64,000 nucleotides of DNA, taken from assembly GCA_018806985.1 (NCBI GenBank), contig JADANN010000443.1:2967001-3031000 (forward strand), in the 5' to 3' direction. This stretch comes from Angiostrongylus vasorum. Lineage: Eukaryota; Nematoda; Chromadorea; Rhabditida; Metastrongylidae. Below the pieces are notes generated by a model that was not told the origin of the DNA, did no database searches, and saw only the letters and a program-made list of their open reading frames with translations. A program made the position numbers and the translations under genes. This document shows positions 1 to 12,600 of the stretch, piece after piece. How positions within the stretch are numbered: the stretch's first letter is position 1; every line of letters starts with the position of its first letter.

Positions 1-23
1 ATCGATCTTTTCTTTTTTTTTAA

Positions 24-232
24 CTAGCTGAGAGACAGGCGTAACGAAGGACCCGCATGGTGTGATGGTGAACGCGTTATTCCCCGGAAAGGACAATAGC
101 GCGTTCGTTCACCACCATAGGCACCTGCGGTCCAGAGTTTTGCAAATATCTCAGCTTCGTTAAAGTTATATTTCGCAATATACCCTGCCATCAAAAAATA
201 GTAGGCAGTAAGCAAAAAGGTTAAAATCATCA
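24..232 (+). repeat. tRNA-like SINE, family A copy 1
   Basis: Starts at GCTGAGAGACAGG and runs through a tRNA-like A box (TGGTGTGATGGTGAACGCG) and a B-box-like GCGTTCGTTC, then a shared tail (GCAAATATCTCAGC) and an end containing GGCAGTAAGCAAAAAGG. At least nine relatives occur in this window. Confidence 0.7.
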
Positions 233-365
233 CCGAAGTTGTAGGGAGCATTGGACTCCTTTTTTTCTACTCCAAATATAGCTTGGCTTTTCGTGGTATT
301 ACAGTTGTACATGTTATGTTAAACACGTTTTGGCGCCTCATTGTTTTTGTTTAATTTCAACTAGG

Positions 366-733
366 AGGGTTTTTTATGTTGTTCTTTTTACCAATTGGAC
401 AAACAGCACGCAGTTTCCAACCCGCCCGGTCGTCATTCAGGTCATGCGCAACTGAAAGTAGCGATTTCTCATTTTCCTCACGTACACGGCTAATCTCAAT
501 CAAATTCCTCCTCCACCTATTGCCACTGTCTGCTTTTGGAAGATTCTTCTTTTTTTGTCAATGTTTTGTCCCTCGGAATACGCGAGTTTTATTCCAATGG
601 AGCCATCTTTAAGATCTCGTACGTTGTATTGTGTTTTGTGGTTGTTGAGTGCAACAGTAACCCTTCTTATGAGGGATGTGGTTTTCAGTTTTGATGGAGT
701 TGTATTCGATGAGAAGTAACCATAAAAGTTCAA
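366..733 (-). pseudogene. Unidentified minus-strand coding-like remnant
   Basis: On the minus strand 500-733 reads with coding character (for example NVRDLKDGSIGIKLAY). After a frame change near 500 the sequence continues to about 366 with EISRVREENEKSLLS and WKLRAVCPIGKK. It could be two exons of a neighbouring gene, since AAAAGCAG offers an acceptor, or a decayed element. I do not recognise the family. Confidence 0.35.
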
Positions 734-1129
734 GTGGTGGGGTTAATTGTTTGAACTGATCTTCCTACTCGCTTATTATGTTATGTCTCGGTACTGGATA
801 TTTCGAGATCTGCTCATGATTCCTGGTCAATAGAATGACTTACGTTCATTCCTCAAGTGCCGAATACTAGCGATTATTTGATCGGATCGCTACTCTGCTT
901 GCTTATTTTATTTCTTGTTCTAAGTTGGCACCAAGGTGTTAAAAGTGTTGTCTTCTCGAAATTTTCACATAACACTCATTATTTACATAATTATTTAAGC
1001 TTTAATTAACAAAGACTAACATCGCCGTCAGCTTGCCGACGCCACCATCACTTATTTAACCCTTTTGGTAAGCACAACCGCTTTGTTGTCTTTAACCTTT
1101 GTTTTTTCTTGGACTTTGTTTTTTGCACT

Positions 1130-1151
1130 GATCATTTTCATTTCCAGAAAT
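1130..1151 (+). promoter_or_regulatory. Probable spliced-leader acceptor and 5' end of the PAM mRNA
   Basis: A pyrimidine-rich tract ending in TTTCCAG lies 4 nt before the first ATG, with no convincing upstream coding exon. In nematodes this spacing is typical of spliced-leader trans-splicing. It could also be an ordinary cis acceptor of an upstream untranslated exon. Confidence 0.5.
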
Positions 1152-1271
1152 ATGTACCGTTTGATATTTCTGTTCTATTGTTTGAGTGCAGCGTCAGTGT
1201 CCCGGAAGCAGCAGTTGCTTTCCGATGTTAGCAAATTTACCATTCAAATGGTTGGATACTCACCGGTTCAG
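1152..1271 (+). CDS. pamn-1: PAM exon 1: signal peptide and start of PHM
   Basis: Forty codons beginning [17 protein letters not shown], a hydrophobic signal peptide, then the first PHM strand ending GYSPVQ before a gtaact donor. Ends in phase 0 and joins 2904 in frame. Chosen over the upstream in-frame start at 1065 because the acceptor at 1147 separates them and MYRL begins an ideal signal peptide. Confidence 0.85.
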
Positions 1272-4200
1272 GTAACTTGAGTATTCTCTACGTGACATTC
1301 TGGAAGAGGTCGCGGTCGCGGTCCTTATTTTCTAAACTTCGCATTTATTTACTTCTATTAATAGCGTATTTATAGTGACAGACCAAAGGAAGTCACTTGA
1401 TTGATTATCATAGAATGTTAAGAAATGGTCATGATTTATGCGACTATTCACTCAAATCCTTTCTTTTTTTTTAAATTTTTGTACGACCCGTCTCCACATC
1501 CAATGTGCGATCCCAGCACTTCTCACATTCGATTTGTTTCCTGGCATCCATCATACACTAAGGTCTTCCAGCTCTTTACGAGTGGCTCCGGCAGCTGCTT
1601 GAGGATTTTTCCATTTCATCTTGAATGTCGTAGAATGCTGGTCGAGTCGATGCGTTCTCACTGGAGTTCTAAGATAGCCGGCCAAGAGCGTTCCCAGTTG
1701 GATTGCAGAGAGTGGTTTTTGCCCGGACAAGTCCGGTACCAATTTCCTGACCCCAGAAAGATGAGAGGCTTGGTTGGCCCGGAGCGGAATCGAACTAGCA
1801 CCATACTCATGATGACCGACATCACTACCACTGTGCTATGCGCCCACTTAAATTCTTTCTTTGGCTTTCGAAAACAACGTAGAATATACTTCTAGTGATC
1901 ATTTCTTACGAAATTTCGAATGTAGAGTCCTTCAGGGCCAAGTAACTAAAATTCACAGTTCCCACCATTAAGTTCGGTTAGGGAGTAAAACTACATCACT
2001 GCAATACTTGTCGAGCAACCTTTGGGGCAGCTTATGGTGGCAAACAGTGGAAATGTAAGTCCTGAGCAAATTTCTGAGATGTTGTTGGGTTGAAAGGGTA
2101 GGGGTCAGTTGGGCAGTTCATAAGTGTTATGGAGAATGGTAGAGAATTTATTGGTGCTCGCTTATCTCACTACATGAAATTAAGGCAGTGCATAGTATTA
2201 GCGATGTGACAGTTGGGTATCCATTAACATTTTCTTACTCTAACTGATAAACGTGGTGTTTAGTAAGATATCTATGAAAACTAGCTAGTATTCCTTAGAA
2301 CATCGCGGTTGTATCATGAAAAAAAAAAGAAAATGAACTTCAATAAACTAACTAACTATAGCCTCAGCTTAACTGCGTTCAATGCCGATTTGGGCTCCCC
2401 AGATCAATCCCGTTGACGGGTGATTGCTGATGGCAAAAAGATCGATGGAACTAGCTGAGAGACAGGCGAAGCGGAGGATCCGCATGGTGTGGTGGTGAAC
2501 GCGTTACTCCCCGGAAAGGACAATAGCGCGTTCGTTCCCCACCACAGGCACCTGCGGTCCGGAGTTTTGCAAATATCTCAGCTTCGTTGAAGTTATATTT
2601 CGCAACATACGCTGCCATCAAAAATAGTAGGCAGTAAGCAAAAAGGTTAAAAAAGAAAATTATTTCTAATTTATATCCATATGGTAAGTTATGGATATAT
2701 ATATATATATATATATATATACGTATATATATGCATATATATATGATATATATATATATATATATATGTCTTACTTTGCCACCTAATTTTGCATATTTTT
2801 GAACCTTTCTCCATCACTTTTGCTGTGAAAAGACAAAATTGATATTACATTCTAGCATTCATACTCTTTTCACTCAAAAGTACACAATTTTCTTCTCTTT
2901 CAGAGTGACGACTATGTTGCGGTGTCTAGACAAGCACCTGAAGGATACATTGGTATGCATTAAGAAACCCGTTACTGCGTTGTAATTGTTTCTAGTTTTT
3001 TTTCTCAACTTGCTGTCTACCCTACCTGCCCATGACTAGGTGACATTCTGTACTTTTTTGTTCTAGTTGGCTTTGAACCATTCGCACATGCCGATCGAGT
3101 GCACCATATGCTTTTGTACGGTTGCGCAGAACCGGCACTCACCAGGACTTTCTGGAAAGGTTACATGACCTGTGGACCTGGAGTGGCTCACATTTTGTAT
3201 GCATGGGCAAAGAATGGTAAGTTCGGCGGTCGCTGCTAAAGGGTCTAAAATACTCGTCTTAGTTAGCTTCCAAGGACGTGGGTTTGGAAATGCAAGCTTT
3301 TTTAAAATATCTTTGAAAAATATAGACAATATGACCTACATACGGTAAACGTGGTCGGAATTTACGTGAGCTTTCAACTTCAAACGCACATTTGTCAGCT
3401 ATTGGTGAATTTTTGTGGTTGAATACAAGCAGTTCTACATATTTTGACCAGTATAATTAACATTTGCTCATTTCATAGTGATAGATTTATTCTGGAGTCC
3501 TGGCTTTTTATCGTCTAAGCTTGTATCTCAAGCAGCGAAAGCCAATGAGCAAATGGGATTTGGATTATCAAAAAATTTGGTAATAAATTAACTGACTAAC
3601 GATTTCAAGACAGTTAACCCTTTTAGTTCTCATGGTTTCTAATGCTGTGATAGATTTAAAAGGTTTAGAGGAGATTTAGTCATTGCAGCTGTACTAGGTT
3701 GTATGATCACGGGTACAGCATTCGAAGTTCATAGTGGTTCAAACAAATGTCAAATTCACCTATGCAGTAAGAACCTGAGTGTAGATTTGTAGTTGTCATT
3801 CTCGGCAAAACTCTCACTAGAAATAGTAGCTACAACGCGATCCAACGGTGAGCAAAAGCAGGGAGATGCCTACGATCTGTAAGCTCTCACTAGACATAAT
3901 AGCTACAAGGCGATCCATTGGTGAGCAAGAGCAGGTAAAAGCCTACGATCTGTAAGCTCTCACTAGACATAATAGCTACAAGGCGATCCACTGGTGAGCA
4001 AAGAGCAGGTAAAAGCCTACGATCTGTAAGCTCTCACTAGACATAATAGCTACAAGGCGATCCACTGGTGAGCAAGAGCAGGTAAAAGCCTACGATCTGT
4101 AAGCTCTCACTAGACATAATAGCTACAAGGCGATCCACTGGTGAGCAAAAGCAGGTAAAAGCCTACGATCTGTAAGCTCTCACTAGACATAATAGCTACA

Positions 4201-7200
4201 AGGCGATCCACTGGTGAGCAAAAGCAGGTAAAGCCTACGATCTGTAAGCTCTCACTAGACATAATAGCTACAAGGCGATCCACTGGTGAGCAAAAAGCAG
4301 GTAAAAGCCTACGATCTGTAAGCTCTCACTAGACATAATAGCTACAAGGCGATCCACTGGTGAGCAAAAGCAGGTAAAAGCCTACGATCTGTAAGCTCTC
4401 ACTAGACATAATAGCTACAAGGCGATCCACTGGTGAGCAAAAGCAGGTAAAAGCCTATGATCTGTAAGCTCTCACTAGACATAATAGTTACAAGGCGATC
4501 CACTGGTGAGCAAAAGCAGGTAAATGCCTACGATCTCAGTATGCCCGTGTTTTTTCTTCTTTCAAAACTTGTTATGAGTGAACCAACGTATAGTTCCACT
4601 TCTCTTGTTATTTTACGTTACACTATACTTTGTCATGACATTTTAACAAGTGAAGGGAATGATCATGTAGGCGTGTACAATTGTACCTGCTCCTTAGTTA
4701 TCGTGCTGCTCCAAATTCGACGAAATGTCTAAGACGTTTTCAAGTTGCGAACATTTGCCTCCCGGCGTTTCAGTAGCTTTTTCGAAAAGGATAGGAATCA
4801 CAGCGTCGTCAGTTTTTAATTTACTGCCTATTCTTTTTTAATGGCAGGGTAGTATGTGAAATGTAACCATAGTTCTCGATATTCTTGTTGAGCAAACACG
4901 AGGTGTTACTTTATTCCTTATTCCGTTAAAGCTGACGTTTCGGCTGATTTCGCTTTCTTCAGAGCCTGGAAGGGTATATTGATGGGCAATTTACTAAGTC
5001 AAACGCTCCGATAACACACACAGAAAGATGAAAACCTCAGTCGCAATCACACGATCAACAGCTTCTCGAAAAACCCACCGTTTATTACATGCCTTCCACT
5101 GGAGAAGAAGAACGGCTGATCAGAGTCGCATATGGGTGATAAATGCACCACCCCACATCAAAAGTCGATGCGAAGGTACGGGCCAGATCACGTGTGATCT
5201 CGGGGCATTCTTCCCTGCTATTCATTCTAGGGTTTTTGGCATCTATCCAAAAAGCCTCTAGAAGTATGCGCGTTGGTGTTTTGGCATCCTGTGCGAGGAT
5301 AGCGGCTTCAATATCAAAGCGTACCTGAACTCATGCAGTCACCGTCCTTGCCATAAGGGCAAATTACGCAACTTTGTGTTTCGCATAGACAGTCATATAG
5401 TCGGTTACGAACTAAGTGACGACGAAGGAAATCGGGTGGTATTTCAACTATCACTACCGATTCCTCTACACCTGCCCTTCTTAAGCGTCGTTTTATAGCT
5501 ACAATTACTTCATCGCTAATGAAGTGCGACATAAACAGGAATGAATAGCAGGGAAGAATGCCCCGAGATCACACGTGATCTGGCCCCGTACCTTCGCATC
5601 GATTTTTTGATGTGGGGTGGTGCATTTATCGACCATATGCGACTCTGATCATCTGTTCTTCCTCAGTGGAAGGCACGTAATAAATGGTGGGTTTTTTCGA
5701 GAAGCTGTTGATCGTGTGATTGCGGCTGAGGTTTTCATCTTTCTGTGTGTGTTATTGGAGCGTTTGACTTAGTAAATTGCCTATCAATATACCCTTCCAG
5801 GCTCTGAAGAAAGCGAAATCCGCCGAAACGTCAGCTTTAACGGAATAAAGAATAAAGTAACACCTCGTGTTTGCTCAACAACAATATCGAGAACTATTTG
5901 ATCAATGCCGAGGTTAACTGAAAGTCGGTCGTGGGAATTATAACCATAATGATGCTGAGATACTTGCAAAACTCTGGGATCGTAGGTGTCTGAGGTGGGG
6001 ACGGAACACGCTATTACCCTTTACGGGGGCTAACCCGTTCACCACCACACCATGCGAGTCCTTAGTTTCCCCTTTCTCTTTGGTTATAGAGAGGTTATAG
6101 TTGTGCTTGTGCAGGTGATGCTCAAATTAATGGAGTGCTGCCAAATTGTGAACAGGTTTGTCATATCGCAGAACATGCGTGGGTGTGGCTACGACCTCTG
6201 TGATGTTGTAGGAATGTTACAAAGTTCTATGTCGTTGTAATGAGATAATAAAAAAAGGATAGAGCTCTCGGCGTTGACCAATCCCCGAGGGATGCGCCAT
6301 ACATTCGACTTCATTATGTATCGTTAGAGGTGATTGAATGCATATGTGGCCTAGCGATGTATCGAGCCAGTGCTGCTATCCTCCCAGACAAATCTGGTAC
6401 CAATTTGCCAACCCCGAAGGGATGGAAGACTTGGTGGGCCATGGGCGCGAGGATCGATTCCACGTGTTTGTCGCAGTGGCACCTCGAACCACTGCACCAC
6501 ACGCGTCCTTTGTAATGGAATATGTTTGCATATTAGTATTAATAGAGGAAGCCTGCTTAAGAGTATGTTATAGCTAGAACTACAAAGAGATCTTTCACTA
6601 TCCATTAAATTTCCAGCTGGTAGTTGAACCAGAAGAACCCTCGCATTCTAGAGAATTGCAGTAGCTTTACTAGTTTGGGATTTTTTACTGTCGAAACAGT
6701 TTTTAAGCAGATAGGAAAGTGATATCAGCAAAATGGTACTGATTACTTGTTTTAGTCTGTGTTGGTTTGAGCTGAATCTACAGAAATTTTTTACAATGAA
6801 TTGACTGTATTATCTGTAATCCGTTTAGCCATTAATCACGTAACAGTGAAATTCCTATTGGTCCTTTTCTATCATTAGAGCTGCCCAGTGGGCTGCTATT
6901 GCTTGAGGGACATGAACACTGAACACCCACAGCAATTTTTCAACATTGCACCCTATTTTTTACAGTTGTAAACTCAGGGTATCTATGAGTGACACACTGG
7001 ACACTTGTAGGATCCGATTATGCTCAGGGGGCTTGTTGGGATGTTTCGGAGTTGAACATTTCTACTCAGTTACTTGATTAAAACTGAATAAGAAAGCGCA
7101 AGCATAACCACTCATATGCACGTCATTACACGTAAGAAGATACAGGATAATCCAGTGTACCAGATGGGCCCATCTTTTGAATTCACCTATCTACAAGGTG

Positions 7201-9628
7201 CATTGCTAGGAAAAGTACACAGTCCTTCAAAGTTAGAGCGTGCCACATAACCTCGTAACGTGGTACTTTCCACTCCTTCCTCTCCATGTTGGTGATTTCT
7301 TGATGTTAGAAGTTCAGGCTATATTCTAAAATGCGGGAAACACTGCTTTTATTCACATTACTGCTTCTACACTAGCGAAGATTTTCATTATGTAAATCAT
7401 AATTATGGATTGATTCTGCACCAACTAGTATATTTGGGTTGAGGTTAGAAGTGATGTTAGGACGTCGGAAGGAGTTTTTGAAACTACATTAGTGAGCCCC
7501 ATACTACTGTTAGGTGAGGCTTTTTTTTCTGGAATTCTAACCAGAGTACTATTGATACGAATATATCTTCCATCTAGCAATTCGACCACGAAGCTCATTA
7601 AATCGTCTTCTTAGCAAGGGATTTCTATATACATGCAATCGTTTAGCGAATAGGGAAAAAGTTGCTAACATAACGTTTGGACATTTTGTTCATGTGGACA
7701 TTGACAACACTGTCGATCTGACATAGGGTTTGGTTGGTATAAATTGGAAGAATATGTAAACAGCATTTTTTAAAAATATATTGACAACAAGGTCCAATTT
7801 TTTGCCCCATAGGAACAATGTGCTTATCCTCATCCTTAGGGTAGACATGGAGTGTTCTCCTCATCAGCAACATTCTCCGTTGTACACTATCTATAGAACC
7901 AGCGCACAACTCACGTGTGACTCATTGGGGCGAACAAACTTGTCTTAACGTTTTTAAATTGTTGGGCACGGGAAGCGCAATGATTAGAGAGCGCATATAA
8001 TACACGCATAGTCGCTACTTCGACTAGAAAACCTGTCTGCAGAGTTGTTTTTGAAAAAACCGACATATCAGTAAGCACCTTTTATGAAGTTATTCTACAA
8101 ACCAAATAAACGTAAAGCGCCTATTGCGCGATGTTTAACAGTGTCGTTCAACACACCTGGCCGTCGATTATACCTCGTCATGGGCCGGCTGAGCCTCTCA
8201 TTCCTCCTTAGTTGGCGAATAGGTACTAGATTTGTCTTGGAATAGCAGCCCTTTACAATCCCCAAACACCAACGGCTGTTTGTGATTAGGATCCGGGAGC
8301 GCTGTAGCAGAACTATGCCATTTTCTGAAGACAATCAATGCGACAACCATTCAACGCTAATCATGAGCAGAAGAAACTCCTCGCATTTTAACCGAATTGA
8401 CACGGAATTCCACGGACGTTCATAGGTCACGGAGATGATGTATCGAGTCGAATGAAGGGAGTGTTGGAATCATCACACTATGTAAACACAGGTTGTGCAA
8501 AAAACAAGTAAAATTACAATGTGTATAAAGTAGCGTCTCCTTAGATAGCGCTTGCTACAACATATTTCGGAGAATTTATGAGCATGTTTTCTCCAGAAAA
8601 ATTAAAATGTCCTTTTGGTTTTAATTCTTCGGATTCTCAGAAAGTTAAGAAAAAGTTCCACGTTTCAAATTTCTGACTACAACTCGACAATCCCAGCCAC
8701 CAAAGATGCATGCACGGATGACGCCACGCCTTTTTGACGAAGCCCTAAACGTTCAAATAATCTCTCTTCGATGTATAAGTTTTGACAAAGAAAAAAATAT
8801 GTGCTCTGGAAGTCTTCAGTTCATCGTTAAAGAACAAAAAAAAACTTGTGCCTTGTTTGTAAAGAACCCGGTAGTCCCCAATTGTTCCTAGTTAAATTAA
8901 TAAAATTAGCTATGAGCTGATGTTCGTCTAGATTTGACGTGTCATTTTCCGTTCATGTACGCATTTTAATCAATGCGCATAGTCGCGAGAATACCTGACG
9001 TGTTACATAAAGTAGTAGAGTGGCAGAATAAACAACTTAAAGATATGCCATACATGACTTATGTCGTCGCGAACGTGTCAGATGGAGATTTTAGCGTACT
9101 TTGTCTATATGGCAACAAGAGGTTCCATTCCTATTTACAAGGTATCTAGTTCGATGTCATCCTGGGCAAACTTAGTCTTCGATGACTCCGAGGTCTGCAG
9201 ATTGGTACTAGAGTTATCTGACAAAAACTGTGTCTTATTCAAAAGGACTAGCGGCTGCTTTTAGCTTTCGACTGCCTGCAACTGGGCACCGCCTACGGTG
9301 AAGACCTGGAAACGCCGTAGCACAGCTGTTGCAGAATTCGGGAGAGAATCTGCTTGACTTACGGTGAAAAAACGTTCATCAAGAAAACCAAATACTCGAG
9401 AAGAGACCCACCTAACATGCAAATCCTAAGACAATCGCTGTCTATTATTGGGTTATTATTATTATTATTATTGTTATTATTATTACTATTATTATTAGTG
9501 TTAGTACTAATTATTATTATTAAAGATTGTCAATATTGTTATTATCATTTCCACCAATTGCTATTATTGTTATTATTATTACTGTTATTATTATTATTAT
9601 TAATTGTTATTGTTATTACCATTACCAC

Positions 9629-9681
<53 letters not shown>

Positions 9682-12600
9682 GTGCGGATAACACAGTGGT
9701 AGTGATGCCCGTCATCGCGAACATGGTGCTAGTTCGATTCCGCCCCGGGCCAACCAAGCCTCCTATCCCTCCTTCCGGGGTCGGAAAAATTGGTACAGGA
9801 CTTGTCTGGGGAAAAAAATCGTTCCCTGCAATCCAAATGGGAACGCTTCAGCCCGGCTATCTCAGGACTCCAGGGAGAATTGCTCGACCAGCATTCTACG
9901 ACATTCGACATGAAATGAAAATCCTCAATGAGCAGCCAAAGTTACATGTAAAAGTTGGAAGATCTTCGTGGACAATAGGATGTGAGGAAACGAATGTTGG
10001 AAGTGCCGGGATTCGCACAGTAGACGTGAAGACGGGTCAAAATAAAATAAAAAAAATCGTGGGATTATTATTATTACTGTTAAGACTATTGAAATCACAC
10101 GACCCAGCATCACATTTACCCCAGTGTGCTGTTCTCAGCACTTGCAGTCGATTCGTTTCCTCGCATCCGCCACCCATTCTTCCAACTTTCTTATATGTGG
10201 ATCCGGTTGCTCGAGAATTTTTTCTGCTTGTTAAAAAATATCGTTGAAGGCTGGTTAAGACGATGCTCCCTAAGGCGCAATCCTGAGATCGCCATGACGG
10301 GAACTATTCTGGTGCCAATTTTTTTCAACCTAGAGGGATGAGAGGCTTGGTTGGTCAGGGACGGCGTCGAACCACGGTCTGGGTGGGCTGCACCGTCCGT
10401 ATACTGAACAAGGTCATTACCACTATGCTACCAGCTCCCTTACGACTAGATTATCATGTAATAATTCTATAAAAAAAGGTAATGTTCTTACTGAAAATAG
10501 TGCGAATACATGGCAGCTGTGAACCACATATAGTTTCTCCTTTAATGATTTGTGACGACATTAAAACTTTTGAGTGTTTTTAAGGGTTTTATGCGCTTTA
10601 TTTGGAAGTTTCACAAATGGAAATCATATTTCAGCTCCCAATCTCATTTTGCCTAACGATGTTGCCTTCAGTGTTGGTCATCCAAAGGATGGCATACGAT
10701 ACCTTGTTCTTCAAGTATGACCATTGTTATTGTTGTTTGAACTGTGCCTCAGAAATCATTTTAATGATGTTCGCTCTAAATCCACGTTTAAAAAATTCGT
10801 TTTTAAGGTACACTATGCACAACCATTTGCTGGCGATGTTAGAGATTTCTCTGGTTTAACATTGTATATGTCGCCAAAAATGCCAAGAAATCTAGCGGCT
10901 GTGTTGTTATTTGTGTCAGGAGAGTCTATACTTCCCGGTTTGCGTCAGGTGCAAATCAATATGAGTTGTGAGTATAAGGGAGACATTGAATTACATCCAT
11001 TTGCTTTCCGAACACATACCCATGCTATGGGTAGAGTCGTATCTGCTTATTATAAGCACAATGGAATGTGGAACAAGATAGGGTCAAGGAATCCACAGTG
11101 GCCGCAGGTACGTATGTTCTCGAAGTTTTCGATTTTTCTTTCATCTCGAATTACGATTGTACCTATTTCCATAAGAACATACCGGAGTTCTGTTGTTTCA
11201 TTAGTTATTCGAAATGATTCCAACTACACCTGTGATAAGAAAGGGCGATCTGCTAGCAGCAACATGTCGGTTTGATTCCCACGACAAAACGCAGCCAGTT
11301 CCAATGGGGTGGGTTATGTTTTCTTCCTACCTTTGCTCAACTTGACTTCTTCATCTTATTTGGATTTTAAGGCTAATTTTATCGATAATATATATCACTG
11401 CGGTGGAAAATTATTGAGCAAAAGTAACTTGATGATGACAACATAAAGCATTTAAGGATGGTGCGATTGATTGTTAATTATCACACTTTTGAACTAGGTG
11501 ATGTTTATTCCGAAGCCAACTTGGATGGCTCATAAAATAATATTGTTTAGAAGACATCATGAGCACTGCATTTAATTGATACAGATTAAAAAATAACTAG
11601 AATGCTCTCTTAGAGAAGTAGACGAACGTTAGCTTTCCTAAGATTGATTAGGTGTTTTATAAGTGTCACTTCCGACATTATATCACGTGATCGGTTGAAG
11701 TTTTCATCGTCTCAACACAGATGACGTCTTTCGACATTTCAAATGCAATGTTATACGTGATACCATTGCTAGGAAACTGAACTTGGATTAGTACTATTAT
11801 TAAAGTTCTTGCACGTCTAATATTAGCATCTTAGTAATCATTTGTGTTACTATATTTGAGAAACTTCTTTTTTTAAATTTTTTTTCTCAATGCGTTTTCT
11901 AATGTAGTGCGCGAATCCCATTAATTCTTGCGTTCGATTCGTTTCCTCGCATCTATCGTCAACGGAAGTTTTCGATCTTCTTGTGTGTGAACTAGAATGT
12001 TGCTTGAGGGTTTTTTCGTCTTCTTTATGAGTGTCGTTGAATTCTGACCAACTGGATTCTCTCTAGAGCTCTGAGTAATCAAGCTAGAGGAGGGCGTACC
12101 CAAGTGGAATGGAAGGTGTTTGATGATTCCGCACAACTCTGGTACCAATTTTTTGATCTCGGAAGGAGGACAGGGGAGGGGTTGGTGAGTCCAGGGCGAA
12201 GTTGAGCCTGCATCATGCTCATGATGAACGCCATCAGTACTACTGCATTTCATGCCGCATAAACTTCTTTTTGTTCATTGTTTTATGAGAAAAGTGTCAG
12301 TTACCGGCAACTGAACAGTTTCTGCTTAACCATGATGTGGCGATGTTCGTGGTTGTCAATTTCGGCTACACAGTTGCGACGGAGTAATGCAGGATAACGA
12401 GTTCCAAGTTTTCATCAGGAAGCCCACAAAAGATTATGCCTGTGTTGGAGGTGCTGCCGTTGTGGAAAATTTCCTAGTTGTTGCTCAAAGGTCTTCCTGT
12501 AATTTAGAAAGGACACTGATGGCCTGTGCAACGATTTGGAAAACCCTGAAACGGGTTCCTGGGTACTTCTGTGACAAAATCGTATCATATCAGTCGTTGA

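Larger units (their letters stand above)
4868..5896. mobile_element. Penelope-like element fragment as a perfect-style palindrome
   Basis: Two inverted arms of about 355 bp (4872-5228 and 5537-5895) surround a roughly 300-bp loop. The arms include GTTGAGCAAACACGAGGTG and its reverse complement and matching AGATCACACGTGATCT segments. The loop (5314-5532, minus) encodes the linker upstream of a PLE GIY-YIG endonuclease: [19 protein letters not shown] and [16 protein letters not shown]. Both arms carry a hammerhead-like core. Confidence 0.8.

Noticed and set aside
3808..4537. AGCAAAAGCAGG in several tandem units, identical to the conserved 12-nt terminus of influenza genome segments
   Set aside because: It is a 12-nt match inside a homogeneous minisatellite, with no viral coding sequence nearby; chance plus tandem copying explains it.
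3808..4537. Regular repeats as a CRISPR array
   Set aside because: Units are contiguous with no variable spacers, and the sequence is from an animal intron.
9354..10247. 297-codon open frame with long Leu and Ile runs
   Set aside because: It is translation of a TTA repeat followed by a SINE; the opposite strand is equally open.
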